Origin: Cacajao melanocephalus
Taxonomy: Eukaryota; Chordata; Mammalia; Primates; Pitheciidae
Direction: 5' to 3'
Length of the DNA stretch: 64,000 nt
Assembly: GCA_963573385.1 (NCBI GenBank)
Contig: CAUYLG010041380.1
Span: 1 to 64,000, forward strand
Part shown: positions 17,179-31,587 of the stretch, piece after piece
Position numbering within the stretch: position 1 is the first letter of the stretch
Layout of the letters: each line of letters starts with the position of its first letter
The notes under the pieces: generated by a model
Told to the model about the DNA's origin: nothing
Database searches by the model: none
Seen by the model: only the letters and a program-made list of their open reading frames with translations
Position numbers and translations under genes: made by a program

Positions 17179-17937
17179 ATGAGTTCCTGTCTAGCTGCGA
17201 GTAAGTCCGTGCCTGGTTTGTGTACTACCACTGTCATATCTACCACGATATTTCACTGTTGCATTCTACAGCGATGTGGATTCAGAGAATCAGAGGTTAG
17301 GTTTGAGTCAGACATGGTTTGCATGGTTCACATCTTACTAATGGAGTAGTCTTGGGCAAGTCTCAGCTTCCTCCTAGGTAAAATTATGTTGAATTTTATA
17401 TATAGCATGTAGAATCATATTCTTAATTACAATAGTGTGCTGCTGTGAAGATCAGATGGGATAGTATATGAAAAGTGCTCAGTGCATTGACTGGCATGCA
17501 GCAGACACTCCATAAACAATACAAAAATCATGGGGATGGAAACAGAAAGGTAAATGGAATGAAGAGAGGAAAACGAGGTAGTCAGGGAAAAATTGATGAC
17601 GGGAATTCAAGATTTTTGTTTTTCCTTTCCTTTCTGGCTTGTCTTCTAAATTTTGTTTTCTCACATCTGACTGCAATAAAGAATATGTTTGAATTCAGTT
17701 ATGCGCTTTGGCCATTAGCTTACAGCTATCTCTAGATGTAATTCATGATACTCTCAGCCCTGGTGAAACTGGAGTGGATTATGTAGAGAGAGATGGATTG
17801 CTGTTAGTGAAATTCATCACTTATGCACTGAGAGCACTGTGTGAGTCTGTCAGTGTGCTGGGACCTCTGGGAGGAAGATGGGTGAGGCTCATGGTCTGTC
17901 CTTAAGGTGTCAAGTTTATTGGAAATCACATTATTTC

Positions 17938-17985
17938 ACTTCAGTTCAGTTCAGTTCAGTTCCACTCAATTCAGTTTATTTTAGT
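17938..17985. repeat. (TTCAG)n microsatellite
   Basis: Four clean TTCAG units followed by decayed units (TTCCACTCAA, TTCAG, TTTATTTTAG, TTCAT). Confidence 0.85.
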
Positions 17986-18554
17986 TCATTTCATGCTTCA
18001 GCCAGTTGTAGAATGAAACAGGATTCTAAAATAGCAGCACAAATTATCAGAGGGTTCTGATCTCAGGTAGCTGTAGTTTGAGAGGAAAACAAAAAATCTG
18101 CTAATCAGCTTGAGTCTTCTCTGTTCTTATATGATTGTGAAATAAAGAGAAGTCATCTAGTGAGTAAAGGGATGAAGATGGATCATTCATATTACCATAA
18201 AAGATATAATCCTAAAAGAACAATAAACGTTATTTTTATAAAGATGGTCAAGAATTCCCAGCAAGTGATACATTCTGCAAGAAAGAATTTTTCAAGAAAG
18301 GTTCACAAGCTTACCACATGAATTCTTTATTTTTTTCTTTCTGTTTATATCCACTCTTACACATATGTATAGTCAGGTCTCTAACTTGTTTGTGATTAAG
18401 AGTTTATTGTAGCAAAATTATGGCAAATATATCCATCATAGTAAGTTAAAGCAATTGAGTAACTAAAAGTAGAAAGTTGTGTCAATCTGTGCTTTACATT
18501 TACTTTCATCCTAAAAAATTATCTTTGAACCAAAGAAATAATTAAATGTTTAGA

Positions 18555-18557
<3 letters not shown>

Positions 18558-18592
<35 letters not shown>
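18558..18592. repeat. (TG)n microsatellite
   Basis: An uninterrupted run of about 17 TG units. Confidence 0.97.
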
Positions 18593-18594
<2 letters not shown>

Positions 18595-20197
18595 ATTTGT
18601 TTTCTAGACCACTAGGAATAAATAGTCTGACAAAGTCAGATTTATAACCCCCAAATCCTGGGAGACAAATAATAAAGCTGACACAGAAGAGACAAAAAGA
18701 TTATCAAACCCCTGGTTTAGTGAACAACTCATACAATTGGTGACAGAGAAGTCTTGAGTAGGTGAGATTCAGGGGGTCTCACGCATATACATTATTATGG
18801 AGTTAGGGTCTTAGTTCATGGCAACAAAGGTCTCAGCCGACTCTCTATAAACTCTCCAAATTGTGACAGGCTAGTGAATTAGTCACAAATCACTATCAAC
18901 AGACCCAGAGACTGACAAAATCAGATGTTCTGAGTCAATGCAGCAAGGGGTGGCCCTTGGGAAGAGCCAGGTGTGCTGCGTGATAGGAGGAAGTATCTTT
19001 CAAAAGGTCTGGGTTCTCACTGAAAAGCTCAAAGGAGGACCCAGTGGAAGCCAGTGAGGATCAGTTCTGAATTAGCAAATGAAGATTAACTAGGGATTAT
19101 GCCATGTCATGAGGCAAGGGCATTTAGCAATTCTGGATCCCCAGGAACAGATGAGTTACAGAAAAGTACGTCTGTGAGCATCATTAGTGACAAAGCAGAG
19201 GTCTTTCAGGAAGAGGGTTGTTATGGCATTGAACAGCTGCTGCATGACCTTGGGAGAAACAGTGTTTCCTGTGAATTACACAGCTGGCCGTATGCAGGGG
19301 TCCTCTCCACTGGGTTAGCAGCAGGGCTCCTTGTTTCTTTTTCAGTCTGAGTTGATTTTCACTCTTTCAGTTCTGGACAAGTTCACTCTTTTTTTTCCTC
19401 TCTCTCTGTATATGTAAAATTTACATTTTATATCAATTATGTATATATATGCTACTTATATATTTATTTTTACATTTTAATGTAAAATTATATATGTTAA
19501 AAATATGTATCATTTGGGAACAGAGTCCCTATTATCTATTCAGATAGTCAAATTCAATGCTAATAGATGCCTATAGGTTTCAGGTAAGGGAAAATTCTAT
19601 TTTTAAGCTGAAGACAGTCAGTGTGTTGGAACTGAATATGGAGTTCCTTATCAATGATTTTTTTTTAACACAAATAATAGCACATTTTTGTGGACGTTTT
19701 AATGGAGAAAGGATCATGATATAGTGTCAAAAGGTTCAAGAGTAAATATTCTTGCTCTTGCGGGGAAGGCTCTCTGCAGCTTTTCCTGAAGCCATAGGCA
19801 TGCTACAAAGATTCCATCCGTACTCAGAAGAGAAATTAGCTGCTGTTAGTGAAAAAAAATAAATCTGCCCACCCCACAGATGTTGTCCACACTCAGGGCT
19901 GAATTTATATATTGTTTGACTTTCTGACACATCAAAAGGTTGCATGATATGAGAGAGGTATGGTAATTATTTCCCTGTCATTAGATGGAAATCTTGGTGA
20001 TGGATGGAGAAACTCAGTTGGCAATTTATAAGTTGTGTGACCAATATGTTTCTCGGAGAATAGATGAATGTCTTCTTTTGTCAAAATCCTATCATTCTGA
20101 TTTATTTGGTGGACTCTTACGTTGTTAAAGAGTTTCTATGATAGATTGGGAGGAATTTAGTTTTATTTCTTATTTATTTATTTTCACGTTCAAAGAT

Positions 20198-20506
<309 letters not shown>

Positions 20507-20509
20507 GAA

Positions 20510-22325
20510 TGTTGCCAAAAAGCCACCTGTAGGAAAACTGTTAGTACCTCTTCCTTTGTCTGTACTTTCATAACGATTTGGGGTCTTCCTGAAAAGTGGG
20601 TGCAGTGAGTTTGAACTAATAACACGTTTTGTCAGCGAAACTATGCTTTAGGATTACAGGATGAATTTTCTTGGGGCTTTTCTGCAAAGCAATGGCAAAG
20701 TCAACATTGTCATCATCATTATCATAATCATCATCATAGTGATGTCATTTTTACAATTGCAGTCACGTTTTCATTACAAGTGACATTTTTATTGAGTACG
20801 AAAGACTTCAAATTAAACTGACCTTGCTCTTGCCCTCTGGAGACCTAAATTGTAAAAAAGAAGACCATCGTAATAAAACAGATATAATCCTTAATTAAAT
20901 AAACATCGAGATTAAATGTACATTCATTTAATGTCAAAAGCTTATGAAATTAAGCAAGAAAAAAAATTCAGGCTTACAAATTTTGGCTTCTGATTGTCTA
21001 TTTCACTTTTCAATATTTAAAATAAGCTATAATTCCTCCCTGTACTATCTCTGTGTTTGGATTGCTTATGTTTCAATTTTTAGATTTTATTCCTCTAAGC
21101 ATCACCAGACCAGACATTATTCTCAGTCTTCCTTTTAGAATAAAAGTAAAATCATAGATAATGCATTCTAAGATCAATTCTGCTTCAGCTAATAAACATG
21201 CAGCAATCTTTATACTTACAATTATGTCACACCTGCTACATATATTGTGTTCAAGGAATTAATGCAAAATATGCATTATGAAGAATTATTGTAAACACTT
21301 CCATTCCTTAGTATCTCAGACTCATGAAGAGCAGGTTTTTCTTCTGGGTTAATTCAAACCAGGCATCTAATCTGTGTATCCTTGATTATTTGGGCCAGAT
21401 TAGTCCATGAGTAGATACAGGACAAAAGTTTATGAACTGGGTTCTGGAGTTCACACCATTTAAATTCAATGGACCTTTATGATTTGTGTGAAGATTTATT
21501 TATTTAGACCTATATAACAGCATAGCTCACCATATCCAAGTCAGAGTTCTGTGGAAATAATCCTAAGATGATTTACCTATAAGTAGAGAGCTATAGGATA
21601 TTAGATATAATGATGAGTATAAAATTACAGCAATATTGAAAAATCAAATGATATTCTGTAACCTCATAGTATTATTTACAATGTGATTTCAATATTTGAA
21701 TAATTTTACATTTCTAACCCATCTAAAATTTTTTTCTCAATATAAAATACTTTCTTATTAGAGTAAATAATAAAAGTAGAAATAATTTATAAATCCATCA
21801 TTTAGAGAATCTGTATTTCCTTTTGACCTCTTAAAATTATTACTAGCTTGAAATATATATATTTCTTTGTAAAAACATTGAAATCATATTGTTTTTATAT
21901 ATTTTTAAATTTAACATTATATCAGAAACGTTCCCCAATATCATTAAATAATATTCAAGGCTTGATGTTTAATGACTACCTATTATTCCATTGTATAGAA
22001 GCACCATTTTTCCCCATTTCCTTCCTATTGTACCTACCATATTGTACTTGTTCCTGTTGTACTTGTAGGTAATAATCACTTTGGAGGATTCCCCTTTGGT
22101 ATAATGTAGTACATAACTGTGATGATGCATACACGTGTGTGTGAGGTGGGAGCACACCAAGTAGCCTAATATAGGGGCTAAATGGTGAAAAATTTCCTCT
22201 AATTTTATGTAAGTGTTTGAGCTGGCTTAAGAAATGCTTTTAAACAAGCTGTCTTTTATTCATTCCTTAACTATACTTTGTAAAATGTAGAGGTTTAGAA
22301 ATAATTAATAAATAATTTAGAAATA
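20510..22325. other. No assignable repeat apart from (ATC)n (1.8 kb)
   Basis: AT-rich. An imperfect (ATC)n run lies at 20710-20738. Frames of 64-74 codons at 20944 and 21848 are in low-complexity AT-rich sequence and are not credible genes. Confidence 0.4.
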
Positions 22326-22328
22326 ATT

Positions 22329-22352
22329 GTGTGTGTGTACATATACGTACAC

Positions 22353-22420
<68 letters not shown>
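22329..22420. repeat. Compound (TG)n-(TA)n-(GA)n microsatellite
   Basis: TG units, then ACATATACGTACACGTATA, then about 13 TA units, then about 13 GA units. Lies just upstream of the hAT-like transposon. Confidence 0.95.
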
Positions 22421-22421
<1 letters not shown>

Positions 22422-22458
22422 AAGGTCTAATCAAATGCTTTCTGAATTTATATACAAA

Positions 22459-23097
<639 letters not shown>

Positions 23098-23126
<29 letters not shown>
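23098..23126. repeat. (CA)n microsatellite
   Basis: About 14 CA units directly at the right end of the hAT-like element. Confidence 0.95.
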
Positions 23127-23128
<2 letters not shown>

Positions 23129-23724
23129 ACTGCCTCTTGTAGTAAAATAAAGAATAGAATACAGCAAAATAGTCACTGTCATAAAGTACAGTAAAGAGTA
23201 AAAAGAGAATCAGCTTTTCAAACAAGAAGGAAACTTAGAGAGTATCCCATCATTAGCTTTTACAGATCAGGAACTGGGATTCTGGGAATGGAAGAGGCTG
23301 GATTCTGACCATCCAGTCCAGAGTGGTTTCCATGGCATTATATACTTACAGGATGAGATGGATTTTGGTTGTTAAATTATGACAACACTATTTTTGCTCT
23401 AAGGGCTCACTATAACTTACAAAGACATGCATCTTCTTAGTCACTACTGGATTTCCATATTGTAGTCATTTCTCCAGGAATATTATTTTAAAGGTCTTTA
23501 CATTGGTGGTGACACAGAAAAAGGGGGGGAAAAAAACCCCAACCAAAAACAGAAAACAGAAAAAGAAGTCTTATCTTTTGTCAGTAAGGTCAATTATCCA
23601 GGCTGATGACTATTCCTATGGAAACTCATTTCCCGGATAATGACAAGTAGTTTAAATACAACCAATATGCTGATGTTTCCAAGATGTAGTTATCTAATTC
23701 TGACCACTCCCTTAAACATCTAAC

Positions 23725-24885
23725 TTGTGTATTTAGGTGACTGCTGGACACTCCATTTTGATGTCTAATAAGATAATCCAGTGTAACAAACAAGTTTCAA
23801 ACTTAAGCCTGGATTCCCCAGTGTACAGACTTGCTTCTTGCTCACAATCCCCTTTTCAGTAAATGGCTACTCCATTTTTGTAATTGTTCTAAAGAAATTT
23901 GTAGTCATCCTTGAGTCTTCTCTTCCTATACCTCGCATCCATTCCTGCTGGCTCTGCCTTCAAAGCATATCCCCAGCATGACCTTTTCTGACCCACTTTG
24001 TGACTGTCAGTCCCAGCCACCAAGCACTTATTGTCTATCTATTGCAAAAGCCTCTCACCTTGTTTTCTGGTTTCCCTCCTCACTTCCCAGTAGTCCATTT
24101 TCCACCCAGCAGCAAAAACAGCCCTTAATACTCAACATCAGAGCAAGTCACTGCCTGCTGACCCTCCTCCAAGGCTTCCCGTGTCAATCAGAGTCAAATC
24201 ACCCCCCTTTACCATAGATCAAAAGACCTGCCACAGGTTGAGAATCCCTTCTCTAACACGCTAGGGACCAGAAATGTTTCAGATTTTAGAGGTTTTTCGG
24301 ATTTTGGAATATTTACATTATCTTTACTGGTTGAATATCCCAAATCTAAAAGTCTGAAATCCAAATGCTCCCAAATCCAAATCTCTTAAGCGCCAACATG
24401 ATGCTCAAAGGAAATGCTCATTGGAGCATTTCAGAGTTGGGATTTGAGATGTTCAACCTCTATGACTTTTCCCGTGGCTCACTTTGGCCAAGCTTCCTCA
24501 GCCTTTCAGAGGGTCTTAGAATACCCCACGCATGCTCCTTCCTCAGCATCTTGGTCCTTGATGTTCCCTCTGCCTGGAATACTCTTCCCTCATATATGTA
24601 TGTGGTTCATTCTTTTACTTCCTGCAGACTTCTTGTAAAGGTCTCTTCAAACAGGCCTTCCCTACCACCTTACTTAAATTATACTTTCCAGCACATTTCT
24701 CTCTTTCCCTTTTTTATCTGCTTTCTTAGAGCTTTCCATTCCCTGAAATGCTTATTGATGTGTGTTTTTTTTTTTTCTTCTTCCAGTTCCATTGGAATGT
24801 AAGTCCCCTGAGGACGGAGGTCTTATGTCTTTTTTTTCCCCTACTGCCTTTTCAGTACCTTCGATAGTCTTGGGATATCATCGGT
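23725..24885 (+). mobile_element. LINE-2 (L2), ORF2 C-terminal part to 3' UTR, split by a Tigger-type element
   Basis: Sense L2: 'gtagtcatccttgagtcttc', 'cctgctggctctgccttcaa', then after the insertion 'ccctctgcctggaatactct' and 'ggaatgtaagtcccctgagg'. An open frame at 24365-24802 keeps the L2-like peptide LDVPSAWNTLP. Otherwise the frame is broken. The 3' end is interrupted by an Alu at 24912. Confidence 0.82.
24234..24460. mobile_element. Tigger-type (Tc1/mariner-pogo) non-autonomous element
   Basis: Starts CAGGTTGAGAATCCCTTCTC and ends GATGTTCAACCTC, so the ends are inverted repeats of one another. Inside: 'gggaccagaaatgtttcaga' and 'gctcaaaggaaatgctcatt'. The right flank is TA and the left is CA, consistent with a decayed TA target duplication. 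Inserted in L2. Confidence 0.82.
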
Positions 24886-24911
24886 GTCGATATTTATCTG
24901 TTTATTTTACA

Positions 24912-25152
24912 GACAGGGTGTCCCTGTGTTGCCAAGGCTGGGTGCAGCAATGTAATCATAGCTTGCTGCAGCCTTAAACTCCTGGGCTCAAGTAATTCTC
25001 TTGCCTCAGCCTCCCAAGTAGCCGGAACTAGAGGTATATACCACCATACTTGCTAATTTTTGTTCAGGCTGATCTGGGACTTCTGGCCTCAAGCAATCCT
25101 CCCACCTGGGCCTTCTAATGTGCTGGGATATGGATGTAAGCTACCACACAGG
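24912..25152 (-). mobile_element. AluJ-type element, decayed
   Basis: Reverse-complement Alu with old-subfamily changes: 'agacagggtgtccctgtgtt', 'cagccttaaactcctgggct', 'gctaatttttgttcagg' (internal deletion), ending 'ctaccacacaggc'. Confidence 0.9.
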
Positions 25153-25159
25153 CATAATT

Positions 25160-26600
25160 TACTTATTGAGTGAATAATGAAATGTTTAAAGAGCCAACAT
25201 TGGAAGGATGGTTGAATTTCTAATGAAGGAAACAGAAAGTATATCTGCTCTGGCTGTGAATACGGGCCTGACTCTTGTCCATTCTCTTTTCCTTCTTACA
25301 ATGCTCTGTAGTTCTGTGTAATTGATGCAGTTTTTCTCTGCCTCTCAGTTACCACAGTGATCAAAGATCAAATTGAATTAAAGAAGAGTAGCATTTGATC
25401 CACTGGCTTGGTTGTGATGTTTCTCATTTAGTTGTACTGTATCTAATTCTCATATTTCTATTCTTACTAGTTTTTGATCAAGATCCATTAGAGTCAGAAA
25501 AACAAGAATGATCATGAGAAAATTTCTAAATAATTGATTAGCTATTTCTCCATGCCAACCCTGATGATGTTTTAATTTGCCAATAATATTCGCCCACATA
25601 CAGAAAAATGTTTGATTTGGGGTTCATAAACAACAAATTAATGACGAGCAGTAATGAGACAGCTAAGTGGAAAACAGAGTTTGTAATAAAAAGATGCTTT
25701 TGATTAAAGCCAAAGAAATAGTTAAAAATGAATTTTGTTGTTTTTGAGTTCTCTGGCTAACACATAAAAAATGTTTTCTTCTTAACTGTCTTTGTTTGCT
25801 TGTTTTATGTAAAGCATTTGCTGCTTCAAGAGGGAAAAAGTTTCATTTTATCTGAAAGTTCTCTTTGATCCCTTAATCTTTTTCTAAACCTCATTGTAGA
25901 TGAGGGAAATTAAAGTTCAGCAACGATTCCCATGAGGAGGAAGCGGCTGGAAATCTAGTAATAAAAAGTGTGGCTTTAAGAAGGTCCCGTTGATACTTTT
26001 CTGCGCCTTGGGCAGACCCCTTTTGCCATTTCTGTGTTGGGAAGGTTAAGGGTGAGCTCCAAGCCTATTTTCCTACAGAAGAAAAAGCTGGCCAAAATTA
26101 GACTTAGCTCCTGACTTGCTTTTTCTTTCTCCCAAAAAATAATCATCTGTAGTTGAAATCCTCCTTCTTGGCAGCTTACAAAGTTATTATACTTTGGGTA
26201 CCATCATCATTTCTTTCAAATTCTAGTCTTTAAAATAAGTTCAAAAAATAATTCAAGTTTGTGATGCAAAACTCATTTCTGCTAATGCGATAGGAATTAT
26301 TTCACTGCAGCTGTTTATTGCAATAGAATAATTCAATCATATTAAATATGTAAAGACATTTTTCATCAAGCACAATGAACAATGAGCCGATCACAAAGCA
26401 CACTGTGCTAAGAAACAGATAATTCAGTGATGAACCTTTTCTATAGAAAACAAAAAGCTTTAGTCAAAAAATATACACTTAATAGGCTACATGGTAATAA
26501 ATTATTTTTTATTCTCAAAAAAGAAATACTAGTTCATGTTTTTGTTCTAACCCACTGGGAGCCAAGCTCTCAGTATTGCTGATCAAATTTATCAAAATAA
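25160..26600. other. No assignable feature (1.4 kb)
   Basis: AT-rich DNA; no repeat or exon recognised. Confidence 0.4.
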
Positions 26601-26609
26601 TTATTTTCT

Positions 26610-26755
26610 TTTAAAGATAGAAAAAGTTTGAGGTTCTGAGATTTAATAAACTAGGCAAGGTCACACAGCTACTAAGTGGCTGGGGTTGGATTCGAATTTA
26701 GCTTTGATTGTAAATATCTTTTTTCAGTGTTACTACACTCTGCCTCTCCTTCATT
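26610..26755 (+). mobile_element. MIR (tRNA-derived SINE)
   Basis: The MIR core is clear: 'aaggtcacacagctactaag', 'tggggttggattcgaattta', then 'ctacactctgcctctcc'. MIR is a mammal-wide inactive SINE. Confidence 0.85.
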
Positions 26756-26769
26756 CTGTTAATTTTGCA

Positions 26770-27260
26770 CCAATCTGAAAAGCTTGAGTTACGTTGATAT
26801 TTCACAACCCAAATGTTTCAGCTCATTTCCTACCCCCTCCAAAGTTTTTCTATAAGCGTGATGTTCAAAATGCAAGACACGGATTATCCCAAGCTTGAGT
26901 AATTTGGGAAACTCTGTGTGCTCTGAACTATGGATCTGCCTTTCCATTGTATTTAGACCCACACATCTTATAAAAAACTAACTCATGTCCTGAATACAAT
27001 TATGGCAAGTGGTTGGAACTTAAGCCTCCCTACAGAGGAAGTAAAGTTGACCTTGCTTTAGGAAGAGACCCACTCTCCTTCAAGAGAACTTAGTAAAAAG
27101 AAACCAGAATTTGATGTGTAACTTAACCTTGCCTTAATGATGGCATTGCCCCCCTTTCTGTCTTCTATTCAATATTTCTGTGAATTTAGCATGCTGAAAA
27201 GTTTTTAATGCGTATTGTACCTCATCTTTCTTGCTGTTCTTCAAACTTAAGTATAAATAC
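26770..27260. other. No assignable feature (490 bp)
   Basis: No repeat or frame of note. Confidence 0.4.
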
Positions 27261-27264
27261 CAGA

Positions 27265-27688
27265 CGTATTTAGTCCGTTTTGTGTTTAAGAGAATACCTG
27301 CATATTCTATATAAAAGAATACTTGAGAATGGGTAATTTATAAACAATATAACTTTATTTGTTTTATGATTCTGGAGGCTGGGAATTCCAAAAGCATGGT
27401 AACAACATCTGGTGAGGGCATTTCTGCTGTGTCATCCAAGGCAGAAGGTGGAAGGGCAAGACAGCATGAGAGCAAGAGAGAGCAAGAAGGGGTAAAACTT
27501 GTTTTTATAACAACCCACCCTTTCAATAATAAATCTACTCCCTCAATAATGACATTAATCCATGAATGGGGGCAGAGTCCTCATGACCTAATCAATTACC
27601 TCTTATTAGGTCCTGACTCCCAACACTGTTGCCTAGGGACTTATACTTCCAACACATGAACTTTGTTGGACATAGTCCCACCACAGCA
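27265..27688 (-). mobile_element. MaLR LTR (MLT1/MST clade)
   Basis: Starts GTATTTAGTCCGTTTTGTG and includes 'gagaatgggtaatttataaa', 'tgattctggaggctgggaat', 'ttaatccatgaatgggggca', 'ccaacacatgaactttgttg', ending CACAGCA. Internal retroviral sequence is absent. Confidence 0.82.
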
Positions 27689-27939
27689 ATCACCTTCTTA
27701 CTTGCTAGACATAATTTTTGAAATTCTATTTCGGTAAGATCAAAATGGAAGCTGGCAATTTTTCCATCCATAGAGTGAGAATTTGATTACTAGTGGACCA
27801 GCCAGACAATTATTTCTCTGTCAGGGATGCTAAAATACCTCCCAGGTAATGAAACATCACTGAAAATGTGATGAGAGGGATAACTTTTGTAAGGAATACT
27901 TTGATAAACTACATCAAAAGGAAAATGGAGAAATGAATA

Positions 27940-28225
27940 GGTAAAGCATGCTAGGTTTTTAGGACAGTGAAATTATTCTGTATGACACTAATCATTTTTC
28001 AAAACCTATAGAGTTGTGCAGCAAAGAGTTGATTCTAATTTTAAACTATGGACTTTGGTTAATTATGTATCAATATTGATTCATCATTTGTAACAAATGT
28101 ACCAGACTAGTGCAAGATACTAACAAGGGAAACTATATTGGGACAGGGGACAAGCTATATTACTCTGTACCTCCTGCTCAATATTTCTATAAATCTAAAC
28201 AGCTCTAAAAATTAAGCCTATTGTT
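27940..28225 (+). mobile_element. Old L1 3' end (L1M-type)
   Basis: 'aactatggactttggttaat', 'gtaacaaatgtaccagacta', 'tctgtacctcctgctcaata' and 'aacagctctaaaaattaagc' are the 3' UTR landmarks of old L1M elements. The 5' limit is approximate. Confidence 0.75.
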
Positions 28226-28234
28226 TATAGTCTA

Positions 28235-29325
28235 CAGTTTAAAGTCTGTGTAAGAGAGGAAATAAGAGGGGTATGCCTTGGTCACAGTAGAGGCATGTTT
28301 TAGTAACAATAAATAGCCCTTATTCCTAAAGCACCTTCTCATGAGGATGGGAATATATAATTGCAAGGCTTCAGTTTTGCAGGGTGAGATTTTAAGTGTG
28401 TTACCAGAGCTAAATTACTCTGGGCAATAAAAGAGAATGTTCTGGCTCTTACCGGGTATTAAAGAACATTGTTTTGAAGGGGCACCAAATGCTACGCCCA
28501 AATGGCCACTTGTTTTGGTCTCAGTGGCTCCTATGCTCTGAGTCAGATTTGGAAGTGAATTTTGGCTTATTATCCTGGCTCTTGACTCGGCTCCCCAAGG
28601 ACTCCTCCTGCAAGAGCCTGGTGGGATCTCAGCTTTGTGAATCATCCTTGCTGCCCAGACAACAGCTGCTACCAGGCTAGGACACAGGCTGGGAACCTCC
28701 TGCCTACCCTACTCTTGCAGGATACACTGGAGAGCCACCTTAGAATGAGTCTACTATGGATATATATTTTGACATGGTTTTTAAGAATTAATGTCCCATA
28801 AAGGATTTCTGTATATTTCGTCAGTGAAAGAGAGACATATAGGTTAGCATCATGACATGAATCCAATATTATCTATATTTAATATTTATTCCTTAATCGG
28901 GATGAAAAGTTTCATTCCATCTTGGAGCAAATTAAAGACATAGCTGGTCTTTATTTATTTTTCACAGATTTATTGCATAACTCAAAGCACTTTACAAATA
29001 TAAAATTATTGAGTAAATGGTATGAAAGCTACCCTATAAAGTAGGAATATGTTTGATTAAAAGAATTATTTGCCTCCGTATCTGTATTTTTTAAAAAGCC
29101 TAAAACAAAATAGCAATGTTAAATGCAGGAGGGGCTATTTAGTTTTACAATATTATAGAAAATAGCCTGGACAGAAATTTCATAATTGTTTCCCATTTCA
29201 AAAGTTTTGTATTTTTAATTTTCATCTATGTTTTAAGTACTATTGACTCATAATTAATAATAGACTTATTAATGGTAGTATGGTAGTTTTCCTCTTCTGC
29301 CTCATTGAAAGGGAGACTCAGAGAG
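28235..29325. other. No assignable feature (1.1 kb)
   Basis: 28415-28700 is somewhat GC-richer, with overlapping frames on both strands. I find no family similarity. Confidence 0.4.
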
Positions 29326-29326
29326 C

Positions 29327-29328
<2 letters not shown>

Positions 29329-29390
<62 letters not shown>
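29329..29390. repeat. Compound (CA)n-(GA)n microsatellite
   Basis: About 19 CA units (29329-29366) followed directly by about 12 GA units (29367-29390). Confidence 0.97.
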
Positions 29391-29689
29391 ATGAACAGAA
29401 AGCAGAGAAAGCAGGCAGATTTAAATCCAAAAAATTGTTAAGAAACTAAAGTCAAATTTGGGAAAGCATTATTTAAATTAAGGAAGGATTATAGCTAGAA
29501 AATGTTCAAATGAAAGGTAAAGATCATATTGCTTTACTTTTTAATTTTAAACGTTCATCGAAAATCACAGTTAAAGGCAGTGCAGGATTGTGAATTCTCC
29601 ATCATGTTAATTACCTTTCCTGCTATGCCCGGGAAGTAATAAAAGGGATCGCCTTGCCTTTGCAGTCACCCCAGAAGGTCCTCCCATCA

Positions 29690-30165
29690 GGCTTTTGTCC
29701 CTGGCACTGCTCTGAAGACCTCTCGTTAATGTCCCAGGGACTTTTCTGTTGCCAGAGTCAACATTGTTGTCATCTTGCCTACCTATTTCCGTACTTGTTC
29801 AGTTGATAACTTTTTTTTACATTTAATTTGTTTAACTTTTAGCATATCCCTATCACTGACCTGTTTTTCAGCCTCCTTAGCTCATTCACGCCCATCTTTA
29901 GGGGTCTAAAGGCTGGCACGACTTGGGCCCCAAGCATTTTACCTCTCCTTCGCCCCTCTCACCTTCTCACCTGAATATTACCTGCTGATGGTAATCCTCC
30001 TCTGGAGAAAACACCTATTAAGGTGTTTGGAACTTAACATGTCAGAACTGAACTTTCAGTTCCCTCTGCTCCTTAAACTTGTTCTCTTTCCGTAAATGAC
30101 AGCTCTTTTCTTCCAGTGACTTGAACTGAAATCTTGGTCCTCTAACTGAAATAAAAACCTCAGGG
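29690..30165 (+). mobile_element. LINE-2 fragment (ORF2 region)
   Basis: Sense L2 landmarks: 'ggcactgctctgaagacctc', 'catgtcagaactgaactttc' and 'tgacagctcttttcttccag', in the order expected upstream of the region seen at 23.9 kb. Strongly diverged. Confidence 0.6.
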
Positions 30166-30169
30166 AGCT

Positions 30170-31580
30170 TGTAAAAGGCAAAACTATGTTGTTGCCTAAC
30201 GCGCCTCTCACTGTTGATTCTCTAGCATTGTCATGAAGGTTTCAACCCTCTTTCTTGTCTATTTCTGGATTGAATGGTATTTCCCATAGAACTGGAGCTT
30301 AGGCCTGGAATGTGGATGGAATTTGGATGGTTGCTAAGTTACTTGGTACATTCTATCCCCTGCTCGCTCTTAACAGTGAAGATTCACAGAAATGTGAGAT
30401 TTTCAAGAGGAAAACAAACCTTGTCGAGGCTTCCTTATGAAAAATCAGGTAGTGAATCCAAAGTACAAATCAGAAAAAAAACTTTAACATCCATCCTTTT
30501 TCCTTCTAGAAAATGTATGTCTATGTATGATGCATAGAATTGAAATAGAAAATAGTAAAGGTTTCAGAATCTTGGTATCAACACACACAGCCTTGGCTAT
30601 AGACTGAACCTCCACAAAAGTATCACACTGAACATAGGCCCTGAAGTATGGCAGATTTCATTTAGATAAAAAATGCACCAAAAGAAAGGAGCTGCTATTT
30701 TATGATTTTTCGGTACTGTCATTTACCATTCAAAAAAATGAAAGAGAATAATTGTGTTACATTCAGAGTGTTTAGAAAAGTGTTTTTCACTTTATAAGGA
30801 GTGAAAGCAGGGTGCTTGGCTACCAGAGTGCATTATTGTGAGATATTTCCTTGGTCAGCTATGAATCAGTGAAATCTTCATATAAATGTTCGTTCACTGA
30901 GGATAAGAGTTCTTAAAAGCTCCTCATCAAATGTATTGTTTTCAAGGGGTTTATGGAACCAGGCTCCTCATTCCTAGATCCTGATACTGTTAGAGTGAAC
31001 CTTTGTGGTACATATATATATATATAAAATTTTCTTACTTTGGATAACCTCTGATTCATCAGCCAAATGCATCTTTTCTTTAGATACTACCTCATGATGA
31101 CATAGAGAAATAAAAAAGGAAAGAATAGCTTTAACAGGTTAACCATAAACATAAAAGTGCATAAAAATGTTACAGAAGAAATATCAACTGCCTTAAATGA
31201 TATAGCTAAAAGATATTTCCTAAGATCCAGTTATTTCAGCTTGCTATACAGTTTATGCCTATTGATAAAGCTAGTAGATACAACCAAAGTGATGGGCAAA
31301 AGTAATGTATTTCCATAGAAGATGAATAAAACAGAGACGAAGATGAATGTCTTCTAAATAACCTGTCTTAAACTTTTTCTCAAACCTAGTATCTAAGGAT
31401 CAATAAATGATGTATAAACCTAAGTAAATAACCTATAAATTCGTATCAAGTAGTATATTCTTATTATTTCAAGCAAACAGCCTTTTTGAAATGGATTTTC
31501 ACAGATTTTCCACATGAGCACACTTAAAATTAAAAAGAAATATGAAAGATATTATTTTATTGGATGTGTTTCATTCTCTG
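30170..31580. other. No assignable feature (1.4 kb)
   Basis: A short (TA)n run at 31011-31026 is the only simple tract. The 87-codon frame at 30274-30537 has no recognisable domain. Confidence 0.4.
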
Positions 31581-31587
31581 TTAGTGT

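Larger units (their letters stand above)
17180..20190. other. Mostly unassigned DNA with microsatellites (3 kb)
   Basis: Contains the TTCAG and TG microsatellites annotated separately and an AT-rich tract at 19405-19510. 18600-19370 looks like ordinary single-copy or very old repeat sequence. No exon is supported. Confidence 0.4.

Noticed and set aside
24365..24802. 145-codon plus-strand frame as a gene
   Set aside because: It spans the end of a Tigger-type element and an L2. The only family-like peptide in it is an L2 ORF2 remnant.
26650..26710. tRNA-like sequence near a GGATTCGAAT motif
   Set aside because: It is the tRNA-derived part of a MIR SINE; no cloverleaf or full tRNA gene is present.
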